From positions 94,435-158,434 of IMG/VR virus record IMGVR_UViG_3300035703_000016: DNA of 64,000 nt; one strand, 5' to 3'. The translations under genes and the position numbers were made by a program. Shown here in pieces: positions 34,408-42,591 of this stretch. The stretch's first letter is position 1, and each line of letters begins with the position of its first letter. This DNA is from a virus. A model generated the notes under the pieces. It made no database searches, was not told the DNA's origin, and saw nothing but the letters and a program-made list of their open reading frames with translations.

Positions 34408-35325
34408 TTATTCTATTGAAAAGTCTTTAATATACTTAAAAACAGCTAAATCTTTAGCCTTTGCTTCTATTTCTATATCAAATTTTAGTCCAAAAGTCTG
34501 TATTTTTTCATAAATATAATCTGCATGAGCAGTTGGGACTGATTTATTATCCTCTAAACGTCTAGAAGAAGACATATGAGTAATAGGAACTGTATACCAC
34601 GTAGAGCATGCAAGTTTTAATGCGTCTTCCATACTTTGATCTTGAGGACCATAATTAAAATGATGTTGATCGAATACAATAGGGATGCCTATGTTACAAT
34701 AAATCAAATCATATAACATTTTAACAGAATATTGATTTGGGCTGTCATCATTTTCTATAGTAAGACGAGATTTGCAACTATCTGACAGTCTAGAAAAGTT
34801 AGTTACAAAGCGCTGGGACGCTGTTTCTCGGCATGATTTTGTTGTATTGATATGAATATTAATAGGGTAATAAGGAGATGCTGGAAGATCCATCATATCT
34901 AAAATCTCTGCATGTCTATTTAAGTCAATAATTGATTTTTCTACTACTTGAGGATTTTCACTAGCAAGTACATCAAATGGACCTGGATGGAAAGAAACTC
35001 TAATATCATTATCCTTAATATAATTGCCTAAGTCAGATAGTAAAAATTTAATAATAGAAAATCTGGGTAAATCTTTAAATTCATATAATCCCATAAAAGC
35101 AAACATATCACTAGACATTCTATAAAGTTTTATGCCTTTAGAAAGATTATACTTAAGAATTTTCTTACAATCATCTATATTTTGTATAGCAAGTTCAGAA
35201 ACATAATCAAGACCTTTAGAGTCAAATGTACGCTTTACCATAGTTCTATTTACAGATATATGATCGCGTTTATGTTTTCCTTGATTTATACCAAGAGAAA
35301 TACAACAATATCCCAGTCTTCTCAT
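34408..35325 (-). CDS. uvsE: UV damage endonuclease (UvsE/UvdE family)
   Basis: A 305-aa TIM-barrel enzyme of normal family length. Visible family blocks: RRLGYCCISLG at the start, SFHPGPFDVL (about 111-120), NIHINTTK (151-158), RLTIENDD (188-195) and IPIVFDQHHFN (214-224), whose His, Glu and Asp bind the metal ions. It nicks DNA 5' of UV photoproducts. Same strand as thymidylate synthase. Confidence 0.92.
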   Translation of the reverse strand: MRRLGYCCISLGINQGKHKRDHISVNRTMVKRTFDSKGLDYVSELAIQNIDDCKKILKYNLSKGIKLYRMSSDMFAFMGLYEFKDLPRFSIIKFLLSDLGNYIKDNDIRVSFHPGPFDVLASENPQVVEKSIIDLNRHAEILDMMDLPASPYYPINIHINTTKSCRETASQRFVTNFSRLSDSCKSRLTIENDDSPNQYSVKMLYDLIYCNIGIPIVFDQHHFNYGPQDQSMEDALKLACSTWYTVPITHMSSSRRLEDNKSVPTAHADYIYEKIQTFGLKFDIEIEAKAKDLAVFKYIKDFSIE

Positions 35326-35343
35326 AAACTTTATTTATTTTTT

Positions 35344-35514
35344 TTAATATACAAAAAATGATTGTAAGATAATACCAAGTCTTTGTACTTTGAATTTAAA
35401 AGATTGATAATTATCTACTATATCCGTCATAGGGATATTAATAAGACTAGCAAGACTAAAATGATTTACGCTGTCTGGACATATCCCTATGACGTGCATG
35501 ATTTCGTGAAACAT
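35344..35514 (-). CDS. Short HEXXH-bearing ORF, possibly truncated zincin
   Basis: A 56-aa ORF starting MFHEIMHVIGICPDS: HEIMH is a zincin motif, but it lies at residues 3-7 with no domain in front. The frame is open upstream to a TAA without an ATG, giving IFSFIFLNLL before the Met, so a non-AUG start or a lost N-terminus is possible. The remainder is short. Likely a remnant or a small unannotated gene between uvsE and thyA. Confidence 0.4.
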   Translation of the reverse strand: MFHEIMHVIGICPDSVNHFSLASLINIPMTDIVDNYQSFKFKVQRLGIILQSFFVY

Positions 35515-35562
35515 AAGTAAATTTAAGAAAATAAAGCTAAATATGGTAATTTAAGTTTTAAG

Positions 35563-36735
35563 TTAATTAGAAAGAGGCATTTTTATAGTTGAATGATATC
35601 GATAATTTTCTAGAATAAAATCATTAATGTTGTATCTTGAAATATCCTTAACTACACGATCAGATATCTTTACTATTGGTAATTCAAATGGTTCTCTTGT
35701 TAATTGTTCTTTAATTCCTTCAATTTGATTTGAATAGATATGCGTATCTCCTAAATTTCCTATTAATTCGTCTGGAATCATATTAACAGTTTTTGCTAGT
35801 ATTTCAAGCAATAGAGCATATGAAGCGATATTAAAGGGAAGCCCAAGCCCTGTATCTACGCTCCTCTGATTCCACATTAATGAGATTGCTCGTTTTGGAA
35901 AATCAATAATATCGCCATTTAACAAGGTGAACGGTTTATCTAAATTAACAATATTAAAATACTTTCTAACGGAGTCAATATCTTCATTGTATTTCTTTGC
36001 ATACCACCTATATTTTTCCTTCTCACTCAATTCCCTAGTATAAACTTGAAACCCATAATGACATGGAGGCAAAACAGCTGAATCTATATCAGCTACATTC
36101 CACGCATTAACCATTAATCTACGTGAGTCTGGATTTGTTTTGAGGTCTTGGATAAGGTTTGCGATTTGGTCAATATCTCCGTCTTTCCATATTTCCTCTG
36201 TTTCTGGGAAACCCTTGAACTTAGTTATTGTTTTATATTTAGTCCAATTTCGCCACTGTTTACCATATATTGGCCCAAGGTCACCCCACTTTTCAGCAAA
36301 CTCAGAGTTGGTTTTGATACGCTCTATGAACTCATCTTGCGAATAAGGTCTAAAAATAGCATTACTTATAGTACCACTAATAGTGCCCCACAAATGAATT
36401 TTTTGATAAGGAACTCGTAAATTTTCTAATGTTAACTCTTTTGTTTTTAAAAAATAAGCTCTGTAACAATCTCCGTCCCAAATATGACAATCATTTTTTA
36501 AAAGATATTCTATTGAAGTGTCTCCACGTAAGAACCACAACAATTCTGTAACAATTCCTTTAAAATACATTTTCTTTGTCGTAAGTAATGGGAACTTTCC
36601 ATCTTTAAATTTATATCTAATTTGTCTACCAAAGACAGATAAGGTCTTTCCACTCCTTGTTTCTTTTTCTACTCCATTCTCTAGAATATCTTTGAGTAGT
36701 TCTTGGTATTGAGTATCTATTGTATTAGTTATCAT
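35563..36735 (-). CDS. thyA: Thymidylate synthase
   Basis: A 390-aa enzyme making dTMP from dUMP with methylene-tetrahydrofolate. Catalytic Cys225 in LPPCHYGFQ, RR at 205-206 followed by LMVNAWN for phosphate binding, WGDLGPIYGKQWRNW (150-164) and SYALLLEILAKTVNMIPDELIGNLGDTHIYSNQIEG near the end. It is about 125 residues longer than bacterial ThyA (264 aa), with extra segments near 95-135 and after the catalytic Cys (ELSEKEKYRWYAKKYNED). It overlaps the next gene by 4 nt. Confidence 0.96.
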   Translation of the reverse strand: MITNTIDTQYQELLKDILENGVEKETRSGKTLSVFGRQIRYKFKDGKFPLLTTKKMYFKGIVTELLWFLRGDTSIEYLLKNDCHIWDGDCYRAYFLKTKELTLENLRVPYQKIHLWGTISGTISNAIFRPYSQDEFIERIKTNSEFAEKWGDLGPIYGKQWRNWTKYKTITKFKGFPETEEIWKDGDIDQIANLIQDLKTNPDSRRLMVNAWNVADIDSAVLPPCHYGFQVYTRELSEKEKYRWYAKKYNEDIDSVRKYFNIVNLDKPFTLLNGDIIDFPKRAISLMWNQRSVDTGLGLPFNIASYALLLEILAKTVNMIPDELIGNLGDTHIYSNQIEGIKEQLTREPFELPIVKISDRVVKDISRYNINDFILENYRYHSTIKMPLSN

Positions 36736-36956
36736 GATTTTCTTATTGATGTTGTCGTATCTTGAAATTCAAAACTATTAGATTGTAGATCTAATTGAGA
36801 TTCATTAAAGATATGTAGCATTCCGTACTCATCCATTTCAGCCACAACTCTGATCTCTCCAGCAACAGTCGTGAATACTGAAACTATCGTACATGGGAAT
36901 TTATATCCTTTAGGCTTCCATGCTTTATCACCTACTTTAAATTTAGTATTATTCAT
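36732..36956 (-). CDS. Small SH3/KOW-like 'KVGD' protein
   Basis: A 74-aa protein built on FKVGDKAWKPKGYKFPCTIVSVF, a small beta-barrel pattern also seen in the accessory proteins at 58469..59890, 60652..61365 and 62362..63456. It overlaps the thyA start by 4 nt. Function unknown. Confidence 0.7.
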   Translation of the reverse strand: MNNTKFKVGDKAWKPKGYKFPCTIVSVFTTVAGEIRVVAEMDEYGMLHIFNESQLDLQSNSFEFQDTTTSIRKS

Positions 36957-36960
36957 TTTA

Positions 36961-37749
36961 TTATTTTATAGTTTTAATCATTTCTTTTAAATCAGATTGA
37001 TGCTTTTTTTGTCCGTTTAGAGCATATTTCATTTTGGCGTTCATTACATCTAAAATAGGACAAACTTTATACATAAAACCTTCAAACTCGATGAATTCAT
37101 ATTTGCATTTAGGATCTATTTTATAATCAACTATTGCAAAATTAGATTGATGCTCAATAGTAAAACACTCATCAAAGTCATTTCCAGATGGTTTAATGTT
37201 TGATTCAAGTATTTTAAATTTACCTGTCTTAGTCTCTGGTAGAATATAATAAGGAGAAATTAAGTCAATATCAGATTGATCGTCGTGCCATCTTCCTAAT
37301 CTAACTCCATGTAAAAATAATGCTACTGATCCTGCTATAATAAATTGAGGGTAACATACTTGAAGTTTTTTTATGAGATCAAGATTTAAATTTGATTTAA
37401 TTAATTTTAAAGATTTATTTTGTTTTTCTTGTTCTATTATATCTTTCATAGATTGAGAATCTAGTTCTTCTAAAATTCTAAAACTGGTAGTATTACTCTT
37501 ATTATGACCATCTTTAAAATCACCAAGCACTTCTATTTTAAAAAATCTGTTAGATCCATTATTACTATAAAATTGAAAAACATCAGTTAATTCATTACAA
37601 TAATGATATCCGTCTGAACTACATAACACCGGTGGTCTATCTAGAGATTGTTTCTCGTATATTACTCCAAGTTGATATATAGTTTTTTTATTTACTGGAC
37701 ATGCAGTTGTTTCCATATCTTTAGTCAAACCTTTATAACCTATTTTCAT
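36961..37749 (-). CDS. DUF7666-like domain fused to nucleotidyltransferase
   Basis: A 262-aa two-part protein. Residues 1-100 carry SDGYHYCNELTDVFQFY...RFFKIEVLGDF, the pattern I know as DUF7666 in phages (function unknown). Residues 115-262 look like a polymerase-beta-type nucleotidyltransferase: IIAGSVALFLHG (137-148) and QSDIDLISP (158-166, Asp160 and Asp162), with a third acid possible in NFAIVDYKID. Target unknown; it could modify a nucleotide, RNA or host factor. It overlaps the 37733..37942 gene by 17 nt. Confidence 0.75.
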   Translation of the reverse strand: MKIGYKGLTKDMETTACPVNKKTIYQLGVIYEKQSLDRPPVLCSSDGYHYCNELTDVFQFYSNNGSNRFFKIEVLGDFKDGHNKSNTTSFRILEELDSQSMKDIIEQEKQNKSLKLIKSNLNLDLIKKLQVCYPQFIIAGSVALFLHGVRLGRWHDDQSDIDLISPYYILPETKTGKFKILESNIKPSGNDFDECFTIEHQSNFAIVDYKIDPKCKYEFIEFEGFMYKVCPILDVMNAKMKYALNGQKKHQSDLKEMIKTIK

Positions 37750-37942
37750 TTTCTTGATTTTTAATTATTTGTTTTAAATTTAACCAATCTTTTTGTATTT
37801 TATTTACTTCATGTGACATTTTAATAACTCTATGATTATCTGCTCCTAAAGTTTGAGCTAGTTCTTTATGAAATTTAAAATTTTCATAATAATTACCGGC
37901 TAGAATTTCTTCACTTAGTAGCAAACTATAATCATTTTTCAT
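37733..37942 (-). CDS. Small helical protein
   Basis: A 69-aa protein (YYENFKFHKELAQTLGADNHRVIKMSHEVNKIQKDW), all helix. It overlaps genes on both sides (17 nt downstream, 11 nt upstream), so it is translated as part of a chain. No family recognised. Confidence 0.6.
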   Translation of the reverse strand: MKNDYSLLLSEEILAGNYYENFKFHKELAQTLGADNHRVIKMSHEVNKIQKDWLNLKQIIKNQENENRL

Positions 37943-38165
37943 ATAATTCTACTTGTGTATAATTAATACCTGAATGTAATGTGTGTGATATAGACCCAGA
38001 TACTTTAATTCTATAATGAACTATGTTATGACTTTCAAGATTTTCTAAAGATGTTACTTCAGCATATTCATCTAAAATATCTCCATAGCACTCAAAATGA
38101 TAATCGTAATCTTCTTGAGGAAGTTGAATTTTCTGACCAATATAAAAGTCTTCTTTATTTATTAT
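37932..38165 (-). CDS. ORF without AUG, about 77 codons
   Basis: The frame between 38165 and the TGA at 37934-37932 reads as a normal protein (IGQKIQLPQEDYDYHFECYG; ending YTQVELYEK) but contains no ATG, GTG or TTG near its front. It opens with two ATA codons overlapping the TAATAA end of the 38155..38703 gene. Start choice is therefore open: ATA, ATT or coupling to the gene before. It overlaps the next gene by 11 nt. Coding looks real; the exact start is a guess. Confidence 0.45.
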   Translation of the reverse strand: MINKEDFYIGQKIQLPQEDYDYHFECYGDILDEYAEVTSLENLESHNIVHYRIKVSGSISHTLHSGINYTQVELYEK

Positions 38166-38703
38166 TTGATAATTTTGCTAGTTCCTTTTCCAAAGTTGAT
38201 ATTGAATATCCAGAATTAAATTTAGAATCAGGACATAATTCTTTTATTTGAGCGGCTAAATCTTCTCTATATCCGTCTGAGTAAAATCTATGTTCTATTG
38301 CTCTTGCTAAGTCTTGACATTGTCCATCGCCAGATATTGAAATTCTAAGATCATAATCAGTCCATTTGGTTTTAAAATCAGATATCATATAACATTTAGA
38401 TAATTTTGCATATAGTCTATGTAAATACCAATTTCTGACTCTGACTATAGAATTATCATTACCAAATAAATGAAGAAATCTTAAAACAAATCTAGGACAA
38501 TATTTTGGTTTTGCTTTATAGTCCATGAATATTACAAGAGGCTCCATAGCTTTAAATAATTGTCCTTTTTCTTGATAAGGCACACTACCTAAATATAGAT
38601 ACTTTTCATAAAAGTTTTTAGGAAAAAATACAGCTCTGATATCATCAATAGAAATATTTCTAGTATGAATTATTCCCTTTTTCTTACCTCTAAATAGTAT
38701 CAT
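38155..38703 (-). CDS. Unknown protein
   Basis: A 182-aa alpha/beta protein with a basic N-terminus (FRGKKKGIIHTRNISIDD) and SISGDGQCQDLARAIEHRF in the second half. No family recognised. Flanked on both sides by ORFs that lack an AUG (37932..38165, 38700..38861), with short overlaps. Confidence 0.7.
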   Translation of the reverse strand: MILFRGKKKGIIHTRNISIDDIRAVFFPKNFYEKYLYLGSVPYQEKGQLFKAMEPLVIFMDYKAKPKYCPRFVLRFLHLFGNDNSIVRVRNWYLHRLYAKLSKCYMISDFKTKWTDYDLRISISGDGQCQDLARAIEHRFYSDGYREDLAAQIKELCPDSKFNSGYSISTLEKELAKLSNNK

Positions 38704-38861
38704 ATATTTATATGTTTTAATATTTCTAATTTAGATTTTGTTTCTTCTAATTTATCTAAATAATTTAATTTGATTATTCTTAAAGAAGATTCTAGTCCTG
38801 AGATATAACCTCTACTAAAAGTATCTATGGGAGGTATACTATCTTTTAAAACTTTCTCCAG
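38700..38861 (-). CDS. ORF without AUG, about 53 codons
   Basis: A frame in the 135-nt gap reads SIPPIDTFSRGYISGLESSL and ends KSKLEILKHINI-TGA, overlapping the next ATG as ATGA. It has no ATG; a CTG at 38861 is the first possible start. It begins inside the end of the 38839..39036 gene in another frame, so a shifted extension of that gene is the alternative. Coding looks plausible. Confidence 0.4.
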   Translation of the reverse strand: MEKVLKDSIPPIDTFSRGYISGLESSLRIIKLNYLDKLEETKSKLEILKHINI

Positions 38862-39036
38862 ACTTTATATCTTTTAATAAATCTTCAAGTAAACTAATAG
38901 AAGAATATAATTTAGCTTCTATTACTAATTTTGCTAATTCTTCTGCCGTTTCTTTATTTGCAAATTTTGATATACAAAAAAACTGCTCTTCTAAACTAGT
39001 TCTTAAATCTGGGATTAATGTACTTAAACTAGGCAT
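38839..39036 (-). CDS. Small helical protein
   Basis: A 65-aa helical protein (SLEEQFFCISKFANKETAEELAKLVIEAKL). It overlaps the end of smpB by 13 nt. No family recognised. Confidence 0.6.
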   Translation of the reverse strand: MPSLSTLIPDLRTSLEEQFFCISKFANKETAEELAKLVIEAKLYSSISLLEDLLKDIKSGESFKR

Positions 39037-39464
39037 AAACTTAATTCTTTTTGAGTTTGGATTTTAATATCTCTTTCTTTAATAGTCTGTCTTTTGTCGT
39101 ATAATTTTTTTCCTTTAGCCACTGCAATAGAAAGCTTAATCTTACCATTTTTCATAAAAACAGTCAATGGTATAATAGTATTACCTATTTCTAGGCTACT
39201 TTTTGATATGCTCTTGATCTCTTTTTTATTTAGCAATAGTTTTTTATCTCTTAGTTCATCATGCACCCCAAAACAGCAATTAAGTCGACTAATTCTCATT
39301 CCTTTTATAAAAACCTCTCCATTGTGAATATAAATAAAACTCTCTGAAATACTAGCATCATAATTTTTAGTTGATCTAACTTCAGAACCGAAAAGTTGAA
39401 TTCCGGCCGTATATTCTTTTATAATATCGTATTCAAATCTAGCTTTTCGGTTCTGAATTAGCAT
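39024..39464 (-). CDS. smpB: SmpB, tmRNA-binding protein
   Basis: A 146-aa protein close to the bacterial SmpB length. Conserved blocks: NRKARFEYDIIKEYTAGIQLFGSEVRS (residues 5-31), KKLLLNKKEIKSI (73-85), IPLTVFMKNGKIKLSIAVAKGKKLYDKRQTIKERD (97-131). The last block is the tmRNA/ribosome-contact tail. It brings tmRNA to stalled ribosomes. The window also encodes a tmRNA (44804..45280), so the phage carries both parts of trans-translation. Confidence 0.95.
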   Translation of the reverse strand: MLIQNRKARFEYDIIKEYTAGIQLFGSEVRSTKNYDASISESFIYIHNGEVFIKGMRISRLNCCFGVHDELRDKKLLLNKKEIKSISKSSLEIGNTIIPLTVFMKNGKIKLSIAVAKGKKLYDKRQTIKERDIKIQTQKELSLCLV

Positions 39465-39484
39465 ATAACTTTATTTTTTAAATT

Positions 39485-40612
39485 TTAGTGACTATCACCA
39501 ACATCATTTTTTTCTCCAAAGATAAGATAATCTGGATTTATAACTTTTGCTACTCTTTTACGATCTCCAGAAGTGTGCTTAATAACTACTCCTTCATGAG
39601 GAGTCTTTGTGCCTTTGATATAATTATTGAAAACAAACTTATCTTGTATTTCTTGAGACCAAAACCCAGTATATAGAACTTCTACATGAGGCAAATCTAG
39701 AATATCTTCTACAACTGCTTTTGTAGTATATGTTCCAAAATATTGACCATTTTCTTGACAATCAAATACGCAAAATTCAATATTTTTTAGACAATAATCA
39801 TAATTTTTTTGAATGCCTGCTCCATAAATTTCACCGTATATAATAAAACCGCTTCCAATTTCATTTGGAGTCCATATTTTTACATAATTCCACAATTTTC
39901 GTTTGATATCATATTTATTGGCTATTTCATACCAAACATTAGTATTATAAAAACCTTGAGAATCTGAGCCTTTTTCTACATTATGAGAACCAACAACAAA
40001 TTCGAAATCTGCCCATTTATTTCCAAATAATTTTTTAATTCTGTCTAAAATAGATATCTTAGATTTTTTTACAATACCGAATCTAGCGTTTGTACCATGT
40101 ATTTTACGAGTTATTTGAACGTCATCATTTTCTGTAAAAAGACCCTTTACATTTTTTATATTTGGAAACTTATGATAGATATTAAAATTAGGATTTTCAA
40201 AATATCTTACTTTTCTCCCTGAAGATAATTGTATTTGTTTTGCTTCAGGTTCAAACTTAAAAATACCTAATAGAGACATTACATCATCTCCTTCTTTTAA
40301 ATTATTCTTACTTGTCAAATTAGCAAACTTAAGAGGAATAATAAGACATTCTGAATAAACCCCCCTTAATTTAATTGTTCTCACTCTATTTCCAGAACGA
40401 AGATAATTTGTAATACTGAGAGATTCAGCTAAATTTTGAGGAATAACTGCATCTGTCGTAGCGCATATAATTAATTCTCCTACAAAATGAGAATCTTTTT
40501 TTACTATGCATGACCATCCATTAATAGTCGCTGATTGAATATTATCAGCTCCTGGGATATTGTTAATAGAATCTATTTTTGCTACAAAAGCAACTGAATT
40601 TTGATTTTCCAT
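39485..40612 (-). CDS. RNA ligase with N-terminal OB domain (DRB0094/Rnl5-like)
   Basis: A 375-aa enzyme. Residues 1-115 look like the OB-type N-terminal domain found in this ligase family. The catalytic core has motif I KIHGTNARFG (Lys170 is the AMP-carrying residue), motif III-like FIIYGEIYGAGIQ, motif IV EGVVIKH and motif V KRVAKVI. It seals nicks in RNA, most likely 3'-OH/5'-phosphate ends. Partners for end healing are the kinase (48267..48662), cREC (45814..46239) and macro protein (56112..56618). A weak copy of the 29-nt promoter element lies 14 nt upstream. Confidence 0.88.
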   Translation of the reverse strand: MENQNSVAFVAKIDSINNIPGADNIQSATINGWSCIVKKDSHFVGELIICATTDAVIPQNLAESLSITNYLRSGNRVRTIKLRGVYSECLIIPLKFANLTSKNNLKEGDDVMSLLGIFKFEPEAKQIQLSSGRKVRYFENPNFNIYHKFPNIKNVKGLFTENDDVQITRKIHGTNARFGIVKKSKISILDRIKKLFGNKWADFEFVVGSHNVEKGSDSQGFYNTNVWYEIANKYDIKRKLWNYVKIWTPNEIGSGFIIYGEIYGAGIQKNYDYCLKNIEFCVFDCQENGQYFGTYTTKAVVEDILDLPHVEVLYTGFWSQEIQDKFVFNNYIKGTKTPHEGVVIKHTSGDRKRVAKVINPDYLIFGEKNDVGDSH

Positions 40613-40626
40613 AATCTTTATTTGTT

Positions 40627-40655
40627 TTAGTAAATTTAATGAAAATAATGATAAA
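40627..40655 (-). promoter_or_regulatory. 29-nt element, weak copy
   Basis: TTTATCA-N10-TAAATTTACTAA on the minus strand, 14 nt before the RNA ligase ATG. It matches the accessory-gene element at most positions. Confidence 0.35.
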
Positions 40656-40675
40656 AATAGAGGTTTTCTTTTGAG

Positions 40676-40882
40676 TTAAGATATATTTTCTATAACAAAA
40701 GCAATTATTCTACTTTCTAAATCAACATCTGTAATGTATTCTCCGTCATCGTCATAAATCTCCCAAGATGTATAACCGCTTTGAGGATTTTTGTCTTCTG
40801 TAAAAATTACTGAATATGATTCTCCTTCAAATTCAGCATTTATCATCAACTCTGTCTGTATAATTTCTATTTTGTTTTCCAT
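40676..40882 (-). CDS. Unknown small acidic protein
   Basis: A 68-aa strand-rich acidic protein (YSVIFTEDKNPQSGYTSWEI, then YDDDGEYITDVDLESR). No family recognised. Between the RNA ligase and a terminator-like hairpin. Confidence 0.65.
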   Translation of the reverse strand: MENKIEIIQTELMINAEFEGESYSVIFTEDKNPQSGYTSWEIYDDDGEYITDVDLESRIIAFVIENIS

Positions 40883-40915
40883 GTCTTAAAATTAAATGAA
40901 TTTGACTAAAATAAA

Positions 40916-40957
40916 AATAAGAAGTACAAAGTCCAAAAGGAAAATATACTTCTTATT
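40916..40957 (-). terminator. Terminator hairpin
   Basis: An 11-bp perfect stem, AATAAGAAGTA (40916-40926) with TACTTCTTATT (40947-40957), followed on the minus strand by a T-rich run. It separates the holin/lipoprotein transcript from the 40676..40882 gene. Confidence 0.6.
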
Positions 40958-40974
40958 TAATTAAATTCTAATTA

Positions 40975-41094
40975 TTATTTTTTATAACATCTATATGATT
41001 TCATGTTTTTAGTATTTGGCTTATTATAAACCCCATATCTAGAACAAGATGAAAATAGAAATAAAAATATCACAAAAACTATTATTTTTTTCAT
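40975..41094 (-). CDS. Small lipoprotein
   Basis: A 39-aa ORF: MKKIIVFVIFLFLFSSCSR is a lipoprotein signal with lipobox FSSC, then a 20-residue basic tail. It overlaps the stop of the holin-like gene by 4 nt (ATGA). Could be a lysis accessory, but nothing proves it. Confidence 0.65.
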   Translation of the reverse strand: MKKIIVFVIFLFLFSSCSRYGVYNKPNTKNMKSYRCYKK

Positions 41095-41348
41095 TCGTCT
41101 TTTTTAGTTTTAAAGGAAAATTTATCAGCCGTGTCTGCTCCCATTCCTATTATTGTAATTATCATAACAGCATTTATTAAGTCTGGAGAAGGTTTATATT
41201 CATTATGAGTAAAAGAGCTCAGTACTAAAGTGCCGCATAGAAATAAAGAACCAATAAAAGCGATAACAGGTTTTATAGAAGTAGATCCTCTTTCATCTTC
41301 AAATAAATCTTTAACCCATTCAATAAATTTTGTTTTTTGAGTTTTCAT
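41091..41348 (-). CDS. Holin-like membrane protein
   Basis: An 85-aa protein with two membrane segments (IKPVIAFIGSLFLCGTLVLSSF at 25-46; LINAVMIITIIGMGADTADKF at 57-77), a charged N-terminus (EWVKDLFEDERGSTS) and a charged C-terminus: the layout of phage holins. A TATTTATA box 16 nt upstream fits late timing. It would release the GH19 endolysin. Confidence 0.7.
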   Translation of the reverse strand: MKTQKTKFIEWVKDLFEDERGSTSIKPVIAFIGSLFLCGTLVLSSFTHNEYKPSPDLINAVMIITIIGMGADTADKFSFKTKKDE

Positions 41349-41364
41349 AGAGAGTTGTTTTTTT

Positions 41365-41372
41365 TATAAATA
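41365..41372 (-). promoter_or_regulatory. TATTTATA box
   Basis: Minus-strand GTATATTTATAAAAA before the holin-like gene (16 nt to ATG). Confidence 0.4.
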
Positions 41373-41387
41373 TACAACTCAATATAA

Positions 41388-41930
41388 TTAATCGTGATCG
41401 TACTCGACAACTTCTATTCTACCGTCTGAAAATAGAGTTATTTCAGCATGATCTCCAAATAAGTCTTTAAAAAAGTCTCTTGGTATATCATTTAAAATAT
41501 CAGAAATCATTCTACTAGATTTAGCTAAAGATTCATTATAGTCTGGATTAAATTTAAGACCTCTTTGCCCTATTTTATTGGTTTCATACCAAGAATATCC
41601 AGCTAATTTACTAACTTGTTTATTAATTTCTACATCTTCTTCAGATTCCAATTTATCTACATAACAATGAATGCTAAGACATTCATTTTCAGAATCTCCG
41701 TTTACGATTAAATCATCGCAATGAACACTGAAAACACATTCATCACCATCATTGAAGTATGGAGTATATTGAGTCCACCCTACTGATTTTAATTCTGGAG
41801 TTTGAGCAAATATCTCAGAAAATAAAGAAGGAAATTGAGTTCTAAGATTTTCTATAAGTGTCTTCTTTTTTTCTTCAAATGCAGCAAATTCTGCTTTAAT
41901 TTTTGAAACTATTTCATTTTCGTTTTTCAT
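41388..41930 (-). CDS. Unknown protein
   Basis: A 180-aa acidic protein. Helical N-terminus (IKAEFAAFEEKKKTLIENL), then YTPYFNDGDECVFSVHCDDLIVNGD, a pattern I have seen in phage proteins of unknown role. Adjacent to the 41932 gene with a 1-nt gap. Confidence 0.7.
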   Translation of the reverse strand: MKNENEIVSKIKAEFAAFEEKKKTLIENLRTQFPSLFSEIFAQTPELKSVGWTQYTPYFNDGDECVFSVHCDDLIVNGDSENECLSIHCYVDKLESEEDVEINKQVSKLAGYSWYETNKIGQRGLKFNPDYNESLAKSSRMISDILNDIPRDFFKDLFGDHAEITLFSDGRIEVVEYDHD

Positions 41931-41931
41931 A

Positions 41932-42156
41932 TTATTCTTCTATTTTTATAATTTTAAATGGCATAAGCGGCTCATCATTCCAATCTCTAAACCACTCGTC
42001 TTCTGATTTTTCTTTATTAAGTCTGTCAACTTCCTCCTGAGCTTGACCAAGTTGATCTTCTGAATATAATTTAGATTTAATATTATATCCATCTGTCTTA
42101 TTATAGTATTCATCATTATACTCATAACAAGTTTCTACAATTAGATATTTTGCCAT
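41932..42156 (-). CDS. Unknown small acidic protein
   Basis: A 74-aa protein from the ATG at 42156 (MAKYLIVETCYEYNDEYY); the longer frame begins at a TTG and is less likely. Acidic throughout (EEVDRLNKEKSEDEWFRDW). No family recognised. Confidence 0.65.
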   Translation of the reverse strand: MAKYLIVETCYEYNDEYYNKTDGYNIKSKLYSEDQLGQAQEEVDRLNKEKSEDEWFRDWNDEPLMPFKIIKIEE

Positions 42157-42160
42157 AATT

Positions 42161-42577
42161 TTAATCAATTATTGAGACCTCGCCTCGATTTATAAATGAA
42201 TCAATTTCTTCTTTATTTTTAAATATTAGTTGACAACGATTTGGAGATCCCATCCCATTATTCATCCAAGGTTGAACTACTAAATTTTCTAAATAGTCTT
42301 GAACAGAAGGAATAAATTTCATTCTAAAATCCTCTAGAATATGATATTCACCAACGTCCTTAACATTGTATTTTTTCCCGTCTGAATTGATTCTTTGATG
42401 ACCGAATACTTTTGGAAGGATAGTTACAACAAACCACGAATTATGAGTTAAAACCCTATGTGCATTATTAGGGAAAGCTGCTTTACTTGAATCCATTAAT
42501 TCATGAATATCTAAGTAATCTTCTGGAACACCTCCAAATCTTTTTGCAGATAATTCTGCGTGAATAAAAGGAATCAT
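42161..42577 (-). CDS. DUF6915-like protein
   Basis: A 138-aa protein. HAELSAKRFGGVPEDYLDIHELMDSSK (residues 6-32), then HRVLTHNSWFVVTILPKVFG and the DVGEYHILEDF stretch match a phage/bacterial family I recall as DUF6915, rich in conserved His and Asp that could bind metal. Function unknown. Confidence 0.7.
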   Translation of the reverse strand: MIPFIHAELSAKRFGGVPEDYLDIHELMDSSKAAFPNNAHRVLTHNSWFVVTILPKVFGHQRINSDGKKYNVKDVGEYHILEDFRMKFIPSVQDYLENLVVQPWMNNGMGSPNRCQLIFKNKEEIDSFINRGEVSIID

Positions 42578-42591
42578 AACTGTTTATTTTT

